DNA of 64,000 bases from NCBI GenBank assembly GCA_030849465.1, contig JARVLF010000002.1, positions 310,001 to 374,000 of the forward strand. Direction: 5' to 3'. Positions 57,653-64,000 of the stretch are shown one piece after another. The notes beneath the pieces are model-generated. The model was not told the DNA's origin and did not search any database. It worked only from the letters and a program-made list of their open reading frames with translations. The DNA comes from Moesziomyces globuligerus (lineage: Eukaryota > Basidiomycota > Ustilaginomycetes > Ustilaginales > Ustilaginaceae). Positions within the stretch are counted from its first letter, which is position 1. Each line of letters starts with the position of its first letter. The position numbers and the translations under genes were made by a program.

Positions 57653-58798
57653 ATGCAGCGGGAGCAGCTCGAGGCGCTATTGCTGCCGCTCTTCCCCGCA
57701 GGATGGAGCATTACTCGGGCCAACCATCTGTCTGAGCTCTGGGCGGGCTACGGCCACATCTATCGCATCTCGCTCTCGCCTCCGGCCTCGACGTCGCCGT
57801 CCGAGCAGCACGATGCGACGTACATTGTCAAAACCATCTGCCCGCCTCGCACCAACGGCGAGGCGTACGACGAGGGGCATGCGAGGAAGATGCTCTCGTA
57901 CCAGGTCGAGGCCAACTTCTATCGCGAGTTTGCGCAGCAGCTGCGCGGTTCGGGCCATGACGGATGCGAGATCCCCCGGCTAAGGGCGGCCTCGAGCGCC
58001 GGCGATCGAGGCCAGACGCTCGTGCTCGAGGATCTTGCCATTCGATACCCCATCCTGGCCGAAAAGAGGGGCAGGCTGTCCGAGGCACAGCTGTACAAGG
58101 CGCTCGAGTGGCTCGCTTCATTTCATGCTCGGTCGTGGGCCATCGACACGACGCCAACACAGTCTTCCTTCTGCCCTCCACCATCCCAGGCCGAGACATG
58201 GCAGGGACGCGGTCTGTGGCAAAAGGGGGGATATCATTACCTCGCAACGCGCAGGGAAGAGTTCGAATCCATCGACCGCCAGACTGATCCTTGGGCAAGG
58301 CTGGGGCTGCATGCCGGATCCGACCTCGCAGAGAGCATCGACTGGTGTCTCTACAACCCCGCCGATCGCAACCGTCTCAGCCTGATCCACGGCGATGTGA
58401 AAGCTGCCAATATGGCCTTTTCGCGCGATGCGACCCGTATGGCCATGTACGACTTCCAGTACGTAGGCATCGGCCTAGGCGTTCAAGACCTCGCCAAGTT
58501 CCTCACCACCTCGATCCCTCCACACCACCTCGCCACACCCGAGGCCGAACAAAACCTCCTCCGCAACTACCACTCGTCTCTCCTCTCCAAGCTGCCTCCC
58601 GGCGCAGACTACGACTTTGACGACTTCGTGCACGATTGGCAACTAGCCCTCGTCAGTTGGGTCCGCTTCCTCGCTGGTTGGTCCGGCGGCTTCTGGGGCA
58701 ACGTCGACTGGCTCACCACCCGCGTCCAGTCCCTCCTCAAAGACAAACTCTGGATCCAACGTGTCCGTACCCGCTACCACCAACACCACCAATCCTAA
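57653..58798 (+). CDS. APH/CHK-type (aminoglycoside phosphotransferase / ecdysteroid-kinase-like) protein
   Basis: A 381-residue protein with the eukaryotic-like small-molecule kinase fold. Motifs: a Gly-rich/N-lobe segment around WAGYGHIYRISLS, a candidate Lys in YIVKTICPP, the E-containing helix EANFYREFAQQL, LVLEDLA hinge, the catalytic loop LIHGDVKAANMAF (about 243-255) and the metal-binding YDFQYVGIG (about 264-272; DFQ in place of DFG/DWE, as common in CHK/EcKL proteins). The C-terminus is W-rich (WVRFLAGWSGGFWGNVDW). The substrate cannot be told; EcKL-type proteins of fungi and insects phosphorylate small metabolites in some cases, and others are uncharacterised. Start ATG 57653; no intron. 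It runs towards POB3 with a 115-bp 3' gap. Confidence 0.8.
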   Translation: MQREQLEALLLPLFPAGWSITRANHLSELWAGYGHIYRISLSPPASTSPSEQHDATYIVKTICPPRTNGEAYDEGHARKMLSYQVEANFYREFAQQLRGSGHDGCEIPRLRAASSAGDRGQTLVLEDLAIRYPILAEKRGRLSEAQLYKALEWLASFHARSWAIDTTPTQSSFCPPPSQAETWQGRGLWQKGGYHYLATRREEFESIDRQTDPWARLGLHAGSDLAESIDWCLYNPADRNRLSLIHGDVKAANMAFSRDATRMAMYDFQYVGIGLGVQDLAKFLTTSIPPHHLATPEAEQNLLRNYHSSLLSKLPPGADYDFDDFVHDWQLALVSWVRFLAGWSGGFWGNVDWLTTRVQSLLKDKLWIQRVRTRYHQHHQS

Positions 58799-58913
58799 AG
58801 CACCCACGCACACATATCCTTTCCTCCCACCATCGCCCTCAGTCTGTGTCGGATGAAATGCAACTAGAAATGCGGCTTGCGATTGACAACTCCACTTGCA
58901 AGGCGAGCCGGCT

Positions 58914-60587
58914 TTAGTCCTTCCTCTTCTTCTTGGGTCGGTCGTCGCCATCGTCGTAGCCGCCATCGTCGTCCTCGTCCGACGAACCCTCGGAGGGCGA
59001 TCCACCGTCCGAGTCCGAGTCGGCCGCAAAGTCGGCGTCCTCCTCGCTGTCCTCGTCCTCGTCCGCGCCGCCCACATCGCCCATCTCCTCGTCATCGCTC
59101 AGCAGGCCCGCGGCCGCCGCAGCCGCCAAACCGCCCGTCTCCTCGGCCATCTCGTTCTTGATGCGCACCTTGCGCTCGGCGAGCCACGCCTTGAGCCGAT
59201 CCAGCTCCTCGCGCGAGATCGACTGGAACGTGTGATCCGTGCCGCCCTTGGTCGCCACGCGCAGGTCAAACGTCTTGGACGAGGCGACGGCGCCGCCGAC
59301 GCGCGAGAGGATCGCCTGGTGGATCTCCGAGTAGGGCACGTAGACCGGCTGCTTGGAAACCCAGAGCAGCGACTTTTCCAGCGGATAGAGGTTGCCGTCG
59401 GCCGCCTTGACGTTGCACTTGATGCTCGTCTGGCCCGACGACGACTCAAAGTCGGTGGGCGTGGCGACCTTCTGTCCGCTGAGCACCTTGAAGAGGTTGG
59501 TGACGATGCGGAACGTGGGCTCCTCATACCGCTTCTTGAGCTTGCCCTCGTACTTGTCGGCGAGCGTCGCATCGTCGAGGTTGAGCTCGGCGTCCATCTC
59601 CTCCTCGCGCGGGAACTGGAGGACGAGGTACGGATAGCGCGTCTGTCCCTGGCGGATGGGCGGGTCGAGGCCGATGACGAGCATCACGTGGATCTCGTCC
59701 GACTTGGGCAGCAGGAAGAGCTTGTTCATCGAGCTGTACAGGATCTTGTAGTCGTACGTCTTGCCGCGCAGACGGATAAACGTGCTGAAGACGTCAATGT
59801 CGTAGCGGCCGCGCGGCGTGAGCACGAGCACCTCCTTGAACACGACGATCGAGTCGCCCGCGACCTGGCCGATGTCGGCCTTGGACTTGAGCGCCTCGTG
59901 GAACGCCTCGGCGGCGGTCTCGTCGTTGGTATTGTTGTCGTCGCCATCGGCGGCGCTGGCCGCATCGCTGCCGTCGTCCTTGGCCGCCTGACCGGGCACG
60001 TAGAGGCGCATCTCGACGAGCTGATCGCCCTTGCTGCGCCTCGACTTGGAGGCGGCGGCGTCGGACGAGCCCGTGTTGGCACCGGGCTGCTGCTGCTCTG
60101 GGTTGAGGAACTCCATCGAGACCTCGGTCTTAGCGATGTTGCTGTTGGCGAGATGCGCGAGCGGCAGCTCGAAGGCGAGCTTGTCGCGCACGAGGAACTG
60201 CACGTCGTGGTTGGTGATCTTGGCCTGGCCCCAGTTCCAGCCCCTGGTGGAGATCTCTTGCGTCTCGAGCTGCTTGCTAAAGTACTGGCGGATGTGCTGC
60301 GAGAGGCGGTCAAAGTCGTCGCGGACGAAGCCGTCAAAGTTGGTGCGGCGCGGATTGGTCTGTGCGGACGAGGGCGCTTCGCGGTCCTTGACGAGGAATA
60401 TGGAGAGCTGGTAGTTGCGTGCGACGCGGATCCACTGGAACGAGGCCATGTGGTCGGCGGGGATGGTGATGGTGGAGCCCTCGCCCACCGAAGGCTTCCA
60501 GCCTAGGCCGCCCTGGGACATCCTGAGCTTGCCCGGCGTGGTGTCGAGGCCATGAAAGATGTTTTCCCACTGTGTTGTGCCAGACAT
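58914..60587 (-). CDS. POB3: FACT histone chaperone subunit POB3 (SSRP1)
   Basis: A 557-residue nuclear protein that pairs with Spt16 to reorganise nucleosomes in transcription and replication. Start MSGTTQWENIFHGLDTTPGK at 60587; in-frame sequence upstream is unrelated. Visible regions: N-terminal Spt16-dimerisation/PH-like domain (GGLGWKPSVGEGSTITIP, FQWIRVARNYQLSIFL, NWGQAKITNHDVQFLVRDK), then the tandem PH middle domain (VLVLTPRGRYDIDVFSTFIR, YDYKILYSSMNKLFLLPKSD, IRQGQTRYPYLVLQFPREEE, GNLYPLEKSLLWVSKQPVYV). The tail is acidic and ends KKKRKD. As in other fungi, no HMG box is present; a separate Nhp6-like protein supplies that function (family knowledge). It is divergent from CRN1. Confidence 0.96.
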   Translation of the reverse strand: MSGTTQWENIFHGLDTTPGKLRMSQGGLGWKPSVGEGSTITIPADHMASFQWIRVARNYQLSIFLVKDREAPSSAQTNPRRTNFDGFVRDDFDRLSQHIRQYFSKQLETQEISTRGWNWGQAKITNHDVQFLVRDKLAFELPLAHLANSNIAKTEVSMEFLNPEQQQPGANTGSSDAAASKSRRSKGDQLVEMRLYVPGQAAKDDGSDAASAADGDDNNTNDETAAEAFHEALKSKADIGQVAGDSIVVFKEVLVLTPRGRYDIDVFSTFIRLRGKTYDYKILYSSMNKLFLLPKSDEIHVMLVIGLDPPIRQGQTRYPYLVLQFPREEEMDAELNLDDATLADKYEGKLKKRYEEPTFRIVTNLFKVLSGQKVATPTDFESSSGQTSIKCNVKAADGNLYPLEKSLLWVSKQPVYVPYSEIHQAILSRVGGAVASSKTFDLRVATKGGTDHTFQSISREELDRLKAWLAERKVRIKNEMAEETGGLAAAAAAGLLSDDEEMGDVGGADEDEDSEEDADFAADSDSDGGSPSEGSSDEDDDGGYDDGDDRPKKKRKD

Positions 60588-61109
60588 GGTGCAGACAGGT
60601 CTGGTCGGGAGCCGGGCGGATGGTGGTAAGAGACAAGCTTCCGGCTGAGTCGCAACAGCAGCGGACTGTGACTGCACCGAGACGCAGCCGGCTCAAAGTG
60701 TGCCTCTTTCCAGGCGGCGCTCAACGCGACACGAAGGCGGAATGGAATATCCACACACTCAGCTGCACGTCTGATCGGCCTTCTGACTGATGCGCAGCCG
60801 CGATGCGGAGCTTCGGATATCGGATATCGGGCAGCCGAATCACAATGTTACGCCTACTTGAATAGACAAGAAAGACGGTGTCGGGTCGGGTCGATGCGAC
60901 CGCACGGATCAGCAGCGCTCGTCGGAGTCGCAATCATGACGAAGGTGTCACAGCGCTGCTCGCACAGCCGAGATCAGCCTGACGGGGCCCCCCGTTGCTT
61001 CTTGCCTTTTTGTTCCCCACCTCCATCCTCCATCCACCCTCCCTACTCCTATCCGCAGCGCCCCTTGCCGCATCCCCCCCTCCTCCATCAGCATCAGCAG
61101 GCTGCCATC
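60588..61109. promoter_or_regulatory. Bidirectional promoter region, POB3 / CRN1
   Basis: A 522-bp spacer between divergent starts. A CT/C-rich leader lies directly before the CRN1 ATG (about 61000-61090). No specific factor site identified. Confidence 0.6.
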
Positions 61110-62810
61110 ATGAGTCGCTTCGTCCGGCCGTCCAAGTACCGCCACGTGTATCCCAACGTGGGCAAGAAGGAGGCGTGCTACGAAAACGTAAAGGTCTCGA
61201 ATAATGCGTGGGACACCAACCTGATCGCCGCCAACGGCAAGTACATCAGCATCAACTGGAACGCCTCGGGCGGCGGTGCGTTCGCCGTCATCCCCGTCAG
61301 CCGCTCGGGCAAGCTCCCGGACATCTACCCACTCTGCCGCGGCCACACGGCCGCCGTGCTCGACACGGCCTTCAGTCCGTTTGAGGACAACTTTGTCGCC
61401 TCGGCCTCGGACGACGGCACCGTCGGCCTCTGGAAGGTCGACGACGCCGGCTTTGCCCAGCTCGACTGGTCGGACAAGGAGCGCGAGCGCCACGGCGGCG
61501 TCAAGGACTTTGAGCCGCTCGCGCGCGTCTCGGCCGGCGGGCGCAAGGTCGGCCAGGTGGTCTGGCATCCGACCGCGTCCAACGTGCTTGCGGCGGCTAC
61601 GGGCGATCACGTGGTCAAGCTGTTTGACGTCTCGCACGCCTCGACGGCGGCGTCGTCGCCCAGCATCAGCCTGCGCGGCTTCACCGATACCATCCAGTCG
61701 CTCGACTGGGACTGGACGGGCACGACGCTGATCGCCACCTCGCGCGATCGCAAGCTGCGCACGTTTGATCCGCGCCAGGGCGAACAGCCGGTGCAGGTGG
61801 CCGACTCGCACGGCGGCATCAAGGGCGCACGCGTCGTGTGGTGCGGCGACCGCAACCGCGCCATCACCACCGGCTTCTCCAAGATGTCGGACCGCCAGAT
61901 GTTTCTCTGGGACACGGCCAACCTCGCCGCGGGTCCGCTCAAGCAGATCACGCTCGACTCTTCGAGCGGCATCATCATGCCGTTTTGGAGCGACAACAAC
62001 ATCGTCTTCCTCGCCGGCAAGGGCGACGGCAACATCCGCTACTACGAGCTCGAAAACGACGAGCTGCACTACCTCACCGAGTCCAAGTCGAGCGAGCCCC
62101 AGCGCGGCCTCACGTTTGTCGCGCGTCGCTTCCTCGCCACCGAGGACAACGAGATCGCAAAGGCGTACAAGATCACCGGCACCACCATCCAGCCCGTCTC
62201 GTTCTGCGTCCCGCGCAAGGCAGAGTCGTTCCAGTCCGACATCTTCCCGCCCGCGCCGAGCGCCGTGCCGGCGCTGACCGCCACCGACTTTTTTGCCGGC
62301 AAGCGTGCTCCGCCCAACCTCATCAGCCTCGAGACCGGTCAGGGCGTCAGCAGCAACGCTGCGGTTCCCAAGCCCGTCTCGGGTACGGCGACGCCCACGG
62401 CAACTGCACCTGCACCTGCACCTGCACCGGCACCTGCGGCTGCACCGGCACCTGCGGCTGCGGCTTCGGCGCCGGCGCCTGCGCCCGTTCAGCGCGCAGC
62501 TTCGCCCTTCAAGGCGTCGGCGGCGGCTACGACGTTTGTCGCGCCGGCACACGACGGCGTCGCGCGCACCGAGGCCAAGACGACGTTTGCTGCGCTCAGG
62601 CAGGAGCCTACGCCGACGCCCGCCGCGGGCGCCGCCGAGAAGAACGCCACCCAGCCCGAGGCGGACGAGGTCAAGAGGCTCGCCGAGCTCGTCGAGACGC
62701 TCCGTACGCAGGTCGAGCAGCGCGATACGCGCATCCGTCAGCTCGAGGCCGAAAACGAAACGCTCAAGACCAACCAAGCCAAAGCCCGCGACGCTCTACT
62801 CAACCTCTAA
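61110..62810 (+). CDS. CRN1: Coronin, actin-binding WD-repeat protein
   Basis: A 566-residue cytoplasmic protein that binds F-actin and regulates Arp2/3 at cortical patches. Start MSRFVRPSKYRHVYPNVGKK (61110) is the conserved coronin signature, including YENVKVSNNAWD. A seven-bladed WD40 propeller covers about 70-400 (HTAAVLDTAFSPFEDNFVAS, DDGTVGLWKVDD, GQVVWHPTASNVLAAATGDH, DRQMFLWDTANL, IMPFWSDNNIVFLAGKGDGN), with the coronin extension QPVSFCVPRKAESFQSDIFPP. Next comes an A/P-rich linker (PAPAPAPAPAAAPAPAAAA, coded by hexamer-like repeats at 62400-62490) and a C-terminal coiled coil (about 520-566, LAELVETLRTQVEQRDTRIR) for oligomerisation. No intron. Confidence 0.96.
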   Translation: MSRFVRPSKYRHVYPNVGKKEACYENVKVSNNAWDTNLIAANGKYISINWNASGGGAFAVIPVSRSGKLPDIYPLCRGHTAAVLDTAFSPFEDNFVASASDDGTVGLWKVDDAGFAQLDWSDKERERHGGVKDFEPLARVSAGGRKVGQVVWHPTASNVLAAATGDHVVKLFDVSHASTAASSPSISLRGFTDTIQSLDWDWTGTTLIATSRDRKLRTFDPRQGEQPVQVADSHGGIKGARVVWCGDRNRAITTGFSKMSDRQMFLWDTANLAAGPLKQITLDSSSGIIMPFWSDNNIVFLAGKGDGNIRYYELENDELHYLTESKSSEPQRGLTFVARRFLATEDNEIAKAYKITGTTIQPVSFCVPRKAESFQSDIFPPAPSAVPALTATDFFAGKRAPPNLISLETGQGVSSNAAVPKPVSGTATPTATAPAPAPAPAPAAAPAPAAAASAPAPAPVQRAASPFKASAAATTFVAPAHDGVARTEAKTTFAALRQEPTPTPAAGAAEKNATQPEADEVKRLAELVETLRTQVEQRDTRIRQLEAENETLKTNQAKARDALLNL

Positions 62811-62892
62811 AACCCCTATCCCTCTTCTGTGCGGTTAGATGGTATACATCGGGTGATGAATTGTAACACCGCTGTCACTTTTTTTTTTCTGC

Positions 62893-63927
62893 CTACTGAG
62901 ATGGTGAGTGTGGTGGGGGAGGGAGTTGGGAGGGAGGGGGTTTGAAGAGATGGGTTCGGTAGAAGGAGAGTTCTGCGATGCTGGATTGGATATCGTAGAG
63001 TGCGCGGTGGGATTGGTGTTTGGAGGTGGAGGTGCTGGAGGTGTTGGGGGGGTGGGAAAAAAGTGCTTGGGGGCCGTACCATCTTTTGGCGAGTTCCTTG
63101 ATCGAGCTCACGTCGACGATGCGGTAGTGGAGGTGACGGACGAGCTCGGGCAGTTCCTTGACGAGAAACACCTTGTCCGCGTGCACCGTGTTGCCTGCCA
63201 GGCACGCCGTGTTGGGCGTGGGCACTCGGTCTCGCACGTAGGCGAGCACCGCGGCTCGAACCGACGCATGTGGATACGACTCGCTCTCGCTCTGACATGC
63301 TGCAGTCAAACCCGACGATCCGTGTTGCTTCACACACCTACAACCACCACCACCCAGCATTACCAAACCATCAGCACTCTCGGTACTTTCGGTACTCTCG
63401 GTACTCTCGGTCTTCATCTTGGTTGATTGGGGGGTTTGGGGGTTTGCTTACCAGTCGTTCATGTTGTCGAGGACGTGTTTGGGCGTGTGGATGACGTAGC
63501 TCACGCCTGCATCGAGCGGGTTGAGGTCGCCATCGGTAACGATGCAGGCGATCTCGAGCAGTCGATCGCCGCGCTCAATGTCGAGCCCCGTCATCTCGCA
63601 GTCGATCCACACCAACGGCCCATCTGCCGCCTTCAACCTGCGCGTCGCCGCCGGCGGTGGTATCAAAGACATCTTGGGTATTGAAGAGATCTCAGACACC
63701 GGAGACGTCCGAGACGTCGTGCAGCTGGTTGGTTTGACGAGTCGTCGGGGTTGTACAAGCCGTCGCAGCGCGCTCCAGATCGATCTTCCGGATCCTCCGG
63801 ATGCTCGTGCCGACGTCGTGAGGCCACGTACCAATGCCGGTGCAGACAGCGCAGTCGGTGTGATCGAGGCGGTTCGGGTTGGAAGGATGGATGGTGCGCG
63901 AAGCAGACGAGGTCGTAGACCCGCCAT
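62893..63927 (-). CDS. REX2: Oligoribonuclease (Orn/REX2), 3'-5' exonuclease
   Basis: DEDDh exonuclease that degrades very short RNAs; the fungal form is mitochondrial. Two exons: 63927-63452 and 63337-62893, intron 63451-63338 (GTAAGC donor, TTGTAG acceptor), giving 306 residues. The N-terminal about 85 residues are basic and S/T/A-rich, like a targeting peptide, ahead of LVWIDCEMTGLD (ExoI; the D and E are catalytic). Downstream motifs: DRLLEIACIVTDGDL, MNDW joined over the intron to CVKQHGSSGLT, LAGNTVHADKVFL (ExoII), YRIVDVSSIKELAKRW, and HRALYDIQSSIAELSFYR (ExoIII with the catalytic H and D). A short insert with TSSTSTSKH sits before ExoIII. The start is uncertain: a TATATAAG box lies only about 15 bp upstream of ATG 63927, so an internal ATG (MSLIPPP, near 63673) may be used for a shorter form. 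Confidence 0.93.
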
Positions 63928-64000
63928 GCGTCCGAGTCGGGCTTATATATCCAAAGTCGGTGGATGAAAACCAAGCCGAGCGGCCAAGGGGCAAGGGCCT

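Noticed and set aside
58896..60506. 536-codon plus-strand frame over POB3
   Set aside because: Antisense shadow; POB3 on the minus strand is clearly conserved.
60948..62777. 609-codon minus-strand frame over coronin
   Set aside because: Antisense shadow; R/D/V-rich without homology.

Overview
This is a gene-dense, GC-rich stretch of fungal nuclear DNA, most likely from a smut fungus (Ustilaginales, a relative of Ustilago or Sporisorium). The genes are long and mostly intronless; the few introns are about 80 to 120 bases with GTAAGT/GTATGT/GTACGT donors and CAG/TAG acceptors. Strong third-position GC leaves long mirror-image open frames opposite almost every gene. The species call is inference from gene content and style; no marker gene fixes it.

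Layout. 1-7.2 kb (all minus strand): 5' half of transportin KAP104 (cut by the window edge), a four-RRM Nrd1-type RNA-binding protein, and the mitochondrial succinate/fumarate carrier SFC1. 7.2-10.3 kb: gene-poor interval with several short tandem repeats. 10.3-29.8 kb: a PRB1-type subtilase (+), then CCT8, MTO1, a BUD4/anillin-like protein, an SLD3-type replication initiator and glucosidase II alpha (all minus), followed by DPH5 (+), which is divergent from glucosidase II. 30.1-34.3 kb: an SLP1-type SUN-domain protein (minus). 34.4-39.8 kb: an AT-richer, gene-free island built of palindromic MITE-like repeats with the recurring core AGCCACC/GGTGGCT, two tRNA-like (SINE-like) sequences, an 11-bp minisatellite, and a 907-bp TA-flanked long-inverted-repeat element that appears to split a decayed reading frame. 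39.9-41.7 kb: a siderophore-iron MFS transporter (minus) whose upstream region carries three exact ATCWGATAA iron-GATA sites. 43.4-64 kb: CEF1 (-), a possibly membrane-anchored bZIP factor (+), USO1 (-), an NTF2-like small protein (-), an APH/CHK-type kinase-like protein (+), FACT subunit POB3 (-), coronin CRN1 (+), and oligoribonuclease REX2 (-).

The genes are mainly housekeeping functions: nuclear import, chaperonin, ER glycoprotein processing, vesicle tethering, splicing, replication firing, chromatin and actin. They do not form an obvious pathway cluster. The accessory part is the repeat island together with the iron transporter beside it. No rRNA, functional tRNA, CRISPR array, virus or toxin gene was recognised.
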